Shown here: positions 1-5,071 of the stretch, one piece after another | Position numbering within the stretch: position 1 is the first letter of the stretch | How the letters are laid out: every line of letters begins with the position of its first letter | Assembly (NCBI GenBank): GCA_019246455.1 | Contig: JAFAQJ010000221.1 | Span: forward strand, 1 to 5,071 | Length of the DNA: 5,071 bases | Origin: Pseudolabrys sp. | GTDB lineage: Bacteria; Pseudomonadota; Alphaproteobacteria; Rhizobiales; Xanthobacteraceae | Direction: 5' to 3' | The notes under the pieces: generated by a model | Database searches by the model: none | What the model saw: the letters and a program-made list of their open reading frames with translations, nothing else | Told to the model about the DNA's origin: nothing | Made by a program: the position numbers and the translations under genes

Positions 1-2
1 CA

Positions 3-89
3 TCGCCGCTCACGACGCCGGTGATGCGTGGCGCGCCTGCGCCATCGCATGTGATCGGATTGTTCCCGGAGCCGGGAGGCCAGCGATGA
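3..89 (+). CDS. 3' end of an upstream gene, possibly a DUF2628-type membrane protein (partial)
   Basis: An open frame enters from the left edge and ends at a TGA (87-89) that overlaps the hisH start as ATGA, the usual sign of translationally coupled genes. Only 28 codons are visible. They give a proline-rich, probably unstructured tail that finishes [12 protein letters not shown]. No domain can be seen. In Bradyrhizobium-like genomes the gene between hisB and hisH is often a small DUF2628 membrane protein with a disordered C-terminus, so that is the best guess. The guess rests on remembered gene order, not on a motif in the sequence. The competing frame, which is the hisH frame read upstream of its ATG, is also open to the edge. 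It is less likely because it would bypass the good ribosome binding site of hisH. Confidence 0.5.
   Translation, partial: SPLTTPVMRGAPAPSHVIGLFPEPGGQR
74..79 (+). promoter_or_regulatory. Ribosome binding site of hisH
   Basis: GGGAGG lies six bases before the ATG at 86, inside the last codons of the upstream gene. It fixes the hisH start and fits the ATGA overlap. Confidence 0.75.
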
Positions 90-736
90 GCGTCGCGGTG
101 GTCGATTACGGCTCCGGCAATCTGCACTCGGCGGCCAAGGCCTTCGAACGCGCGGCTCGCGACAGCGGTCACGACCAGCGGATCGTCGTCACCAACGACC
201 CGCACAAGGTTGCCAAGGCCGACCGCATCGTGCTGCCAGGCGTCGGCGCGTTCGCCGACTGCCGGCGCGGGCTCGATGCCATTCCCGGTATGGTCGATGC
301 GCTCGACCAAAGCGTGCGCCAGAACGGGCGGCCGTTCTTCGGCATTTGTGTCGGCATGCAATTGATGGCCGAGCGCGGCCGCGAATATGAAGTCACGTCA
401 GGGCTCGGCTGGATCGCCGGCGAGGTCGACCGCATTACGCCACGCGATCCGAATTTGAAAATCCCGCACATGGGGTGGAACACGCTGAATGTGAAAAAGC
501 CGCACGCGCTGCTCGAAGGCATCACGACCGGGTCCAACGGCCTGCACGGCTATTTCGTGCACTCTTACGAGCTCAAGCCGTCGCGGGTCAGTGATTTGGT
601 GGCGGAGGCCGATTACGGCGGACCGCTCACCGCAATCGTCGGGCGCGACAATATGGTCGGCACGCAATTCCACCCCGAAAAGAGCCAGAAGCTCGGCCTG
701 GCGCTAATCGCGAACTTCCTGAAGTGGAAGCCGTGA
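86..736 (+). CDS. hisH: Imidazole glycerol phosphate synthase, glutamine amidotransferase subunit HisH
   Basis: HisH hydrolyses glutamine and passes ammonia to its cytoplasmic partner HisF, which uses it to convert PRFAR to imidazole glycerol phosphate and AICAR. The 216 residues form one class I (triad) glutamine amidotransferase domain. The N-terminus VVDYGSGNL is typical of the family. PGVGAF (51-56) forms the oxyanion loop. The nucleophile Cys88 sits in [17 protein letters not shown] (127-132) is the conserved HisH motif, and His196 and Glu198 in TQFHPEKS complete the triad. The length is normal for the family (about 200-215) and nothing is missing. The ATG is chosen for the GGGAGG six bases upstream and the ATGA overlap with the preceding gene. 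The stop overlaps the start of hisA. The partner hisF lies two genes downstream in the same apparent operon. Confidence 0.97.
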   Translation: MSVAVVDYGSGNLHSAAKAFERAARDSGHDQRIVVTNDPHKVAKADRIVLPGVGAFADCRRGLDAIPGMVDALDQSVRQNGRPFFGICVGMQLMAERGREYEVTSGLGWIAGEVDRITPRDPNLKIPHMGWNTLNVKKPHALLEGITTGSNGLHGYFVHSYELKPSRVSDLVAEADYGGPLTAIVGRDNMVGTQFHPEKSQKLGLALIANFLKWKP

Positions 737-1470
737 TTCTTTTCCCGGCCATCGATCTCAAGGACGGTCTCGTTGTGCGCCTCGAACAAGGCGACATGGC
801 GCGGGCCACCGTGTTCAATCGCGACCCGGTGGCACAGGCGCAGACCTTCGCCGTGCAGGGCTTCGAATATCTACATGTCGTCGATCTCGACGGCGCGTTC
901 GCCGGCAAGCCGGTCAACGCCGCGGCGGTCGATCGTATTCTCGAAGTGATCGAAATCCCGGTGCAGCTCGGCGGCGGCGTACGCGATATCAAGACCGTCG
1001 AAAGCTGGCTCGGCAAGGGTGTCGATCGCGTCATCATCGGCACCGCGGCGGTGCGCGATCCGGCTTTGGTTAAAGAAGCCGCGAAGAAATTCCCGGGACG
1101 CATCGCCGTCGGGCTCGATGCGCGCGACGGCCGCGTCGCGGTGCAAGGCTGGGCAAAAGTCTCGCAATTGACTGCGCTCGACATTGCGCGGCGGTTCGAG
1201 GACGCGGGCGTTTCGGCGATCATTTACACCGATATCGCGCGCGACGGCCTGCTTAAAGGCCTCAATCTCGATGCAACGATTGCATTGGCCGAGGCGGTCA
1301 ATATTCCGGTCATCGCCTCGGGTGGCCTCGCGTCGATCAACGACATCAAGGCGTTGCTGGTGTCGCGCGCGCGAAAACTCGCAGGTGCGATCGCGGGCCG
1401 CGCGCTCTACGACGGGCGGCTCGACGCGGCGGAAGCGCTGCGGCTGATCCGAGCGGCCAAGACCGCTTGA
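733..1470 (+). CDS. hisA: ProFAR isomerase HisA (phosphoribosylformimino-5-aminoimidazole carboxamide ribotide isomerase)
   Basis: HisA performs the Amadori rearrangement of ProFAR to PRFAR, the substrate of HisF-HisH. From the GTG at 733 the protein has 245 residues and begins [12 protein letters not shown], the standard family start. A GTG at 724 would add three residues (MEA) with no better ribosome binding site, so 733 is preferred; it gives a four-base GTGA overlap with hisH. The (beta-alpha)8 barrel shows both catalytic aspartates: Asp8 in PAIDL and Asp129 in GLDARDG. It also has the phosphate-binding stretches GGGVR (80-84) and IASGG (194-198), and YTDIARDG (165-172). The length is normal. 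HisA is a paralogue of HisF, and both barrels here keep the paired GGGVR and IASGG half-barrel motifs. TrpF activity, as in actinobacterial PriA, is not expected in this group. Confidence 0.96.
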   Translation: MILFPAIDLKDGLVVRLEQGDMARATVFNRDPVAQAQTFAVQGFEYLHVVDLDGAFAGKPVNAAAVDRILEVIEIPVQLGGGVRDIKTVESWLGKGVDRVIIGTAAVRDPALVKEAAKKFPGRIAVGLDARDGRVAVQGWAKVSQLTALDIARRFEDAGVSAIIYTDIARDGLLKGLNLDATIALAEAVNIPVIASGGLASINDIKALLVSRARKLAGAIAGRALYDGRLDAAEALRLIRAAKTA

Positions 1471-1473
1471 CAT

Positions 1474-1477
1474 GAGG
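1474..1477 (+). promoter_or_regulatory. Ribosome binding site of the small membrane ORF
   Basis: GAGG, extended to GAGGTGA (1474-1480), lies seven bases before the GTG at 1485. The ATG at 1480 is followed at once by GTG TGA and cannot be used, so this site supports the GTG start. Confidence 0.6.
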
Positions 1478-1484
1478 TGATGGT

Positions 1485-1772
1485 GTGACCGCGAAGAAAC
1501 TCATGTCGGTTCTGGTGGTGGTGATACTGTTGCTGTGGATTGTGCCGCTGTTGTCGGCAATCGCGGCGGGCGGCATCTCAGCGGCACTGGGCTGTCAGCT
1601 CAACGAAGGATCGATTCACCCATGCCTGGTGTTCGGCTCGGATGTCGGGCACACGCTCTACACCATGTTCGTGCTGGGCTGGCTGACGCTGATCGGCATT
1701 CCGTATGTTGCGATGGCACTGGTGATCTGGGGCATCATCGCGTTCATCCTGAGCCGGCATCGGGCGAGCTGA
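1485..1772 (+). CDS. Small two-helix membrane protein of unknown function, inside the his operon
   Basis: This is a 95-residue protein with no enzyme motif that I recognise. The N-terminus is MTAKK. A long hydrophobic stretch follows (about 7-33), then a polar loop (about 36-56) with Cys37 and Cys47 around LNEGSIHP, then a second hydrophobic stretch (about 57-89), and a basic end RHRAS. By the positive-inside rule both ends should be cytoplasmic. The loop would then be periplasmic, where the two cysteines could form a disulfide. Its start has a GAGG site, it begins 14 bases after hisA, and it ends six bases before hisF, so it should be co-transcribed with both. Codon use resembles its neighbours, arguing against a chance ORF. 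I recall unnamed small membrane proteins with a similar CxL-EGS-HPC loop in proteobacteria, but know of no function. A role in histidine synthesis is not implied by position alone. Confidence 0.8.
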   Translation: MTAKKLMSVLVVVILLLWIVPLLSAIAAGGISAALGCQLNEGSIHPCLVFGSDVGHTLYTMFVLGWLTLIGIPYVAMALVIWGIIAFILSRHRAS

Positions 1773-1774
1773 GG
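1771..1774 (+). promoter_or_regulatory. Ribosome binding site of hisF
   Basis: GAGG overlaps the TGA stop of the small membrane ORF and sits four bases before the hisF ATG. Translation of the two genes is therefore probably coupled. Confidence 0.6.
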
Positions 1775-1778
1775 CAGT

Positions 1779-2555
1779 ATGTTCAAGGACCGCATCATTC
1801 CCTGCCTCGACGTGAAAGACGGGCGCGTCGTTAAGGGCGTCAATTTCGTCAATCTGCGCGACGCCGGAGACCCCGTCGAAGCGGCGATTGCTTACGACGC
1901 GGCGGGCGCCGACGAATTGTGCTTTCTCGACATTACCGCGAGCCACGAGAACCGCGGCATCATTCTCGGCGTCGTCAAGCGCACGGCGGAAGCGTGCTTC
2001 ATGCCGCTCACCGTGGGCGGCGGGGTGCGCACCATCGACGACATTCGCGCGCTGCTACTCGCCGGTGCCGACAAGGTGTCAATCAATTCGGCGGCCGTCG
2101 CGCGGCGCGCCTTCGTGAAGGAGGCGGCGGAGAAATTCGGCGACCAGTGCATCGTGGTCGCGATCGATGCCAAGCAGGTGTCGAAACCCGCGGAAAAGCC
2201 ACGCTGGGAGATCTTCACGCATGGCGGTCGCAACGCCACGGGGGTCGACGCGGTTGAATATGCCCGCGAGGTCGTGGCGCTCGGCGCTGGCGAAATCCTG
2301 CTGACCTCAATGGACCGCGACGGCACTGGCAAGGGCTACGATATTGCGTTGACACGTGCGGTGGCGGACGCCGTGAGTGTTCCGGTGATCGCCTCGGGCG
2401 GGGTCGGCACGCTCGAGCACATGGTCGAGGGCGTGCGCGATGGCCACGCCACGGCGGTTTTGGCGGCCTCGATTTTTCACTTTGGCCAGCACAGTGTCCG
2501 CGAAGCCAAGGAATACATGGCAAAAGCCGGCCTGCCGATGCGGCTCGATCCGTAG
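1779..2555 (+). CDS. hisF: Imidazole glycerol phosphate synthase, cyclase subunit HisF
   Basis: HisF is the cyclase half of the HisH-HisF complex. It uses ammonia channelled through its barrel to form IGP and AICAR from PRFAR. The 258 residues match the family length. The catalytic pair is Asp11 ([13 protein letters not shown]) and Asp130 (VVAIDAK). The ammonia-gate residues known from Thermotoga HisF have counterparts here: Arg5, Glu46, Lys99 and Glu172. Phosphate-binding motifs are GGGVR (81-84 region) and IASGGVG (205-210 region), and [10 protein letters not shown] (174-183) is the usual late-barrel segment. The C-terminus ends GLPMRLDP. The ATG at 1779 gives the canonical [11 protein letters not shown] start. 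It follows the small membrane ORF by six bases and is followed by a 53-base gap before hisE, the largest gap in the block. Confidence 0.97.
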   Translation: MFKDRIIPCLDVKDGRVVKGVNFVNLRDAGDPVEAAIAYDAAGADELCFLDITASHENRGIILGVVKRTAEACFMPLTVGGGVRTIDDIRALLLAGADKVSINSAAVARRAFVKEAAEKFGDQCIVVAIDAKQVSKPAEKPRWEIFTHGGRNATGVDAVEYAREVVALGAGEILLTSMDRDGTGKGYDIALTRAVADAVSVPVIASGGVGTLEHMVEGVRDGHATAVLAASIFHFGQHSVREAKEYMAKAGLPMRLDP

Positions 2556-2608
2556 CGGCAGGAATGGTATGGACCGCGCAAGAAGAGCAGATAGATAGCG
2601 GGCGGTAG

Positions 2609-2938
2609 ATGGCTCGGTTTACGTTGCGGCAACTGGAAAAGCGGGTGGCGGCGCGCGCCAAAGCGAGCCCGAAGAATTCCTATACCCGCTCGCTGCTCGA
2701 CAAGGGCGTCAGCTATTCCGCCAAGAAGCTCGGCGAGGAGGCGATCGAAACCACCATCGCTGCGGTCGGCCAGAGCAAGCAACGCCTGGTCGAAGAAGCG
2801 GCGGACCTCATCTATCACTTGCTGGTGGTGCTCAAGGCGCGCCGGGTTTCGCTCAAGGACGTCGAGGCCGCGCTGGGCAAGCGCACCGCGCAGTCGGGCC
2901 ATGCGGAGAAAGCGTCCCGCAAGAAGAAGCGGCGTTGA
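2609..2938 (+). CDS. hisE: Phosphoribosyl-ATP pyrophosphatase HisE
   Basis: HisE hydrolyses PRATP to PRAMP and pyrophosphate, the second step of histidine synthesis. It is a 109-residue all-alpha protein of the MazG-like fold. The metal-binding acidic residues are in LGEEAIE (Glu44 and Glu47) and EEAADL (Glu63 and Asp66). The conserved SYTRSLLDKG segment (24-33) precedes them. The protein stands alone, not fused to HisI as in many bacteria, so PRAMP cyclohydrolase must be encoded elsewhere. The lysine/arginine-rich tail (101-109) resembles the EKASRKR tail I recall from Bradyrhizobium HisE. An in-frame TAG lies directly before the ATG (2606-2608), so the start cannot be further upstream. No good ribosome binding site precedes it; the nearest purine-rich stretch (about 2580-2590) is too far away. 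Translation may depend on coupling. Confidence 0.94.
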   Translation: MARFTLRQLEKRVAARAKASPKNSYTRSLLDKGVSYSAKKLGEEAIETTIAAVGQSKQRLVEEAADLIYHLLVVLKARRVSLKDVEAALGKRTAQSGHAEKASRKKKRR

Positions 2939-2955
2939 TCTGGTAGACTTCGTCC

Positions 2956-2960
2956 AAGGG
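2956..2960 (+). promoter_or_regulatory. Ribosome binding site of coaA
   Basis: AAGGG lies four bases before the ATG at 2965. An in-frame TAG at 2944-2946 and the lack of start codons between rule out a longer protein. Confidence 0.5.
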
Positions 2961-2964
2961 CTTC

Positions 2965-3918
2965 ATGGAACAGCGCATCGACGATAGCGTTTCGCCTTAC
3001 CGCGTGTTCTCGCGCGGAGATTGGGCGGCGTTGCGCGCCGATACGCCGATGACGCTCAAGCCGGACGAAGTCGCGAAGCTGCGATCGCTGCACGACCAGC
3101 TCGACATCGCCGAGGTCGAGGAAATTTACCTGCCGCTGTCGCGCTTGCTGTCGATCTATGTCGCGGCGACGCAGCGCCTGTTCCGCGCGCAGCGGAGCTT
3201 TCTTGCCACCGAAGACGTGAAGATGCCATACATCATCGGCGTGGCCGGATCGGTCGCGGTCGGCAAGTCGACGACGGCGCGTGTTCTCCAGGCGCTGCTC
3301 GCGCGCTGGACGAATGTGCCGAAGGTCGATCTCATCACTACCGATGGCTTTCTTTACCCGAACGCGGTGCTCGAGCGTGAAGGCCTGATGGAGAAGAAAG
3401 GCTTTCCGGAAAGCTACGACCTGCCGGCGTTGCTGCGCTTCCTGTCAGAGATCAAGGCCGGGCGCCGCCCGGTGCGCGCGCCGATCTATTCGCATCTCGT
3501 CTATGACGTGATGCCGAACCAGTGGATCGAGGTCGACCGCCCGGACATCCTGATCGTCGAAGGGTTGAACGTGCTGCAGACCGGCCGTCTGCCGAAGGAT
3601 GGCAAGGCGGTGCCGTTCGTGTCCGATTTCTTCGACTTCTCGGTCTATCTCGATGCCGATGAGAGTGTGTTGAGGGGCTGGTATATCGACCGGTTTTTGA
3701 CGCTGCGCGGCACCGCATTCCGCGATCCGAAATCGTACTTCCACCGCTACTCAAATTTGTCGGACAAGGAAGCGGAGGCGACCGCGGCCTCGATCTGGAA
3801 CCGCATCAATCTCGTCAATCTGCACGAAAATATTTTGCCGACGCGGCCGCGCGCGGATTTGATCCTGAAGAAGAGCGAAAGCCATCGTGTCGAAGAAGTC
3901 GCGCTGCGGCGGCTTTAG
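2965..3918 (+). CDS. coaA: Type I pantothenate kinase CoaA
   Basis: CoaA phosphorylates pantothenate with ATP, the first and usually rate-limiting step of coenzyme A synthesis in the cytoplasm. The 317 residues nearly equal the E. coli enzyme, and the key positions fall at the same numbers. The P-loop GSVAVGKS spans 95-102 with Lys101. Asp127 in TTDGFLYP is the catalytic base. Arg106 is at the position linked to CoA feedback inhibition. His177 follows PIYS. Tyr240 and Arg243 lie in GWYIDRF, and Asn282 is in NRINLVN. The N-terminal [12 protein letters not shown] is also typical. The enzyme should therefore be feedback-inhibited by CoA, unlike types II and III. It lies 26 bases after hisE with no promoter or terminator in the gap, so it is probably the last gene of the his transcript. 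This arrangement is known in Rhizobiales. The link to histidine is likely positional. Confidence 0.97.
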   Translation: MEQRIDDSVSPYRVFSRGDWAALRADTPMTLKPDEVAKLRSLHDQLDIAEVEEIYLPLSRLLSIYVAATQRLFRAQRSFLATEDVKMPYIIGVAGSVAVGKSTTARVLQALLARWTNVPKVDLITTDGFLYPNAVLEREGLMEKKGFPESYDLPALLRFLSEIKAGRRPVRAPIYSHLVYDVMPNQWIEVDRPDILIVEGLNVLQTGRLPKDGKAVPFVSDFFDFSVYLDADESVLRGWYIDRFLTLRGTAFRDPKSYFHRYSNLSDKEAEATAASIWNRINLVNLHENILPTRPRADLILKKSESHRVEEVALRRL

Positions 3919-3930
3919 CGCAAATCGATT

Positions 3931-4890
3931 CTAGGCGGCGTGACGCTCGGCGCCGGCGCCGAAGTGCTCGATATAGCGCTTGTTGATCACACTGACCGGC
4001 AGAATGATCAGAACGTCCGTGGTGCCGAACTGGTAATCGACCACGGCGCCGTCACCGATGTAGGCACCGAGCCGCAGATAGCCTTTGATCAGCGGCGGCA
4101 GCATGCGCAGTGCCGCCTTTGGATCGACGGCTTCTTTCGACATGCGGTTCATCTCGACATAGCGCTCCGGCAGCGCGCGAGCTCGCCAGCTTTCCGGCGC
4201 GCGCGCGTAGTGGTGCAGGAACGACAGCGGCAGCGCGAGACGATGCGGATCGGTGTCATCGAGCGAGGCGCAGCCAAACATGACGTCGAGCCGGTTTTGC
4301 AGGACATAGGTCCAGATGCCGTGCCACAGCAATTCGACCGTGCGCTTGTTGCGGTAGGCCGGCAACACGCAGGAACGGCCGAGCTCGAGGAATTGCAGGC
4401 TGCGGTGCCGTTCGATCAGCGGCGCGACTTCGAATTCGGCCGAGGTGTAGAAACCGCCGTAGTCCTCGGCGAGTGGCTGTCGTAACAAACGATAAGTGCC
4501 AACCACGGCCGGCTGACGACGGCCGGGCGAATGGTCGCTCTCGGCATGATCGAGCACGAGCAGGTGGTCGCAAATCGCATCGAACGCATCGACGTCGCGG
4601 CGCGCGAACAGACGCGCTGGATCCGGCAGCGCAGAGCCTTCCTGATAGAACACGCGATAGCGCAATTTCTGCGCTTTGCGCACTTCGGCGGCGGTTTGCG
4701 CGAGCCTCACTTCGAGCGAGCCGAGGCGGCCCAAGGTCTGCGAAGGCCGGTGCGAGCGTGCGGCGAAGGCTTGCAAGCCGGTATAGGCCTGAAGCTGTGG
4801 CAGCAGGCCGGGCGCGCCCGGTGCCGCCGGCGCGGGACGGAAACGCTCGAATAACTTGCGCGGAGACATCGCCGAAAAGCGGTCTTCCAT
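3931..4890 (-). CDS. olsB: GNAT-type acyltransferase, probably L-ornithine N-acyltransferase OlsB
   Basis: OlsB transfers a 3-hydroxyacyl chain from acyl-ACP to the alpha-amino group of ornithine, giving lyso-ornithine lipid, a phosphorus-free membrane lipid precursor finished by OlsA. From the ATG at 4890 the protein has 319 residues, near the ~300 of rhizobial OlsB. The first ~50 are proline/alanine-rich and variable. The domain begins at LGRLGSLEVRLA (53-64), followed by AQKLRYRVFY (73-82), CDHLLVLD (107-114), VVGTYRLL (129-136) and the signature LELGRSCVLPAYRNKRT (168-184). GCASLDDTDP (206-215) and PLIKGYLRLGAYIGDG (265-280) follow. This is the hemolysin-like Acetyltransf_5/COG3176 pattern. 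An ATG at 4950 would add 20 residues but has no ribosome binding site; the start is uncertain. olsA is not in view, and a related acyltransferase with another amine acceptor is possible. Family is firm; exact substrate is inferred. Confidence 0.8.
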   Translation of the reverse strand: MEDRFSAMSPRKLFERFRPAPAAPGAPGLLPQLQAYTGLQAFAARSHRPSQTLGRLGSLEVRLAQTAAEVRKAQKLRYRVFYQEGSALPDPARLFARRDVDAFDAICDHLLVLDHAESDHSPGRRQPAVVGTYRLLRQPLAEDYGGFYTSAEFEVAPLIERHRSLQFLELGRSCVLPAYRNKRTVELLWHGIWTYVLQNRLDVMFGCASLDDTDPHRLALPLSFLHHYARAPESWRARALPERYVEMNRMSKEAVDPKAALRMLPPLIKGYLRLGAYIGDGAVVDYQFGTTDVLIILPVSVINKRYIEHFGAGAERHAA

Positions 4891-5001
4891 GACGTTCTCT
4901 GGCTCCGGTCTCGGGTTGGCCCGCGAATCACATTCCCAGCGGGTCGCCACTCAAACAACACAGGCGGGCCACGGATTTATGACAATTTGGGAGAGATGAA
5001 G

Positions 5002-5070
5002 CTAGGCCGCAAGGGATGGGGACTTATGCGCGAAAACCTTCGATAGAATCGCGATCAATTCCTCGCGTTG
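5002..5070 (-). CDS. Possible 3' end of a gene entering from the right edge (partial)
   Basis: On the - strand a frame open from the window edge runs 22 codons to a TAG at 5004-5002. The peptide contains ELIAILSKVF and looks like the end of an amphipathic helix followed by a short polar tail. This is too little to assign a family. If real, the gene would lie 51 to 111 bases upstream of the acyltransferase on the same strand, depending on which start that gene uses, and the two could be co-transcribed. The call is weak because short open frames are common in GC-rich DNA. A + strand frame from an ATG at 5016 is also open to the edge. Confidence 0.3.
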   Translation of the reverse strand, partial: QREELIAILSKVFAHKSPSLAA

Positions 5071-5071
5071 C

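Noticed and set aside
627..1473. Two long - strand open frames opposite hisH and hisA (about 200 codons each)
   Set aside because: They mirror well-supported enzyme genes in other frames, show no motifs, and have compositions typical of antisense translation of GC-rich genes.
1535..1834. + strand frame of 99 codons overlapping the small membrane ORF and the start of hisF
   Set aside because: It has no ribosome binding site, is rich in Arg, His and Gly as shadow frames usually are, and runs into hisF. The frame from 1485 has clean hydrophobic segments and proper spacing.
3948..3961. GC palindrome CGGCGCCGGCGCCG as a terminator
   Set aside because: It lies inside coding sequence, has no loop and no following T run, so it does not fit an intrinsic terminator.
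3940..4485. Long + strand open frame of 181 codons opposite the acyltransferase gene
   Set aside because: It is antisense to a gene with clear family motifs across its length, and its translation shows no recognisable motif. Long antisense frames are expected in GC-rich coding DNA.
4996..5046. + strand ATG at 4996 preceded by GGGAG, giving 16 codons
   Set aside because: The spacing between GGGAG and the ATG is only two bases, the peptide is very short, and no downstream gene is visible for it to lead.
5016..5071. + strand frame from ATG 5016 open to the right edge
   Set aside because: There are only 18 codons and no properly spaced ribosome binding site (AAGGG directly abuts the ATG). It cannot be told from chance.
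1..5071. tRNA, rRNA, CRISPR array, insertion sequence, riboswitch or histidine attenuator leader
   Set aside because: I looked for cloverleaf-like segments, regularly spaced repeats, terminal inverted repeats and runs of histidine codons in a leader, and saw none. The operon start lies outside the window, so an attenuator upstream cannot be excluded.

Overview
The window carries the distal part of a histidine biosynthesis operon on the + strand, followed by pantothenate kinase, and then one convergent gene on the - strand. The sequence is GC-rich with mostly G/C third codon positions. The order hisH-hisA-(small membrane ORF)-hisF-hisE-coaA, the HisE tail reading EKASRKK and an OlsB-type acyltransferase all point to an alphaproteobacterium of the order Hyphomicrobiales (Rhizobiales). 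It is probably near the Bradyrhizobium/Rhodopseudomonas/Xanthobacteraceae group. That placement is inferred from remembered synteny and protein features, not from a search.

Layout. Positions 3-89 hold the last 28 codons of an upstream gene that overlaps hisH by ATGA. Then come hisH (86-736), hisA (733-1470, GTGA overlap with hisH), a 95-residue two-helix membrane protein of unknown function (1485-1772), hisF (1779-2555), hisE (2609-2938) and coaA (2965-3918). Gaps between these genes run from -4 to 53 bases. No promoter or terminator is visible inside the block, so it looks like one transcription unit started upstream of the window. A 12-base gap separates coaA from a convergent acyltransferase gene (3931 to about 4890, - strand). 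The last ~120 bases hold the leader of that gene and perhaps the 3' end of another - strand gene.

How the genes work together. HisE hydrolyses PRATP to PRAMP. HisA isomerises ProFAR to PRFAR. The HisH-HisF glutamine amidotransferase/cyclase turns PRFAR into IGP, which feeds histidine synthesis, and AICAR, which feeds purine synthesis. hisI, hisG, hisD, hisB and hisC are not in the window. CoaA performs the first step from pantothenate to coenzyme A. The - strand acyltransferase resembles OlsB, which makes lyso-ornithine lipid from ornithine and a 3-hydroxyacyl-ACP.

All recognised genes look intact with their catalytic residues present. There is no sign of a mobile element, CRISPR array, RNA gene or new multi-gene system. 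The least explained items are the conserved-looking small membrane protein inside the his operon, a nine-codon mini-ORF ahead of hisE, and the terminator-free convergent junction after coaA.
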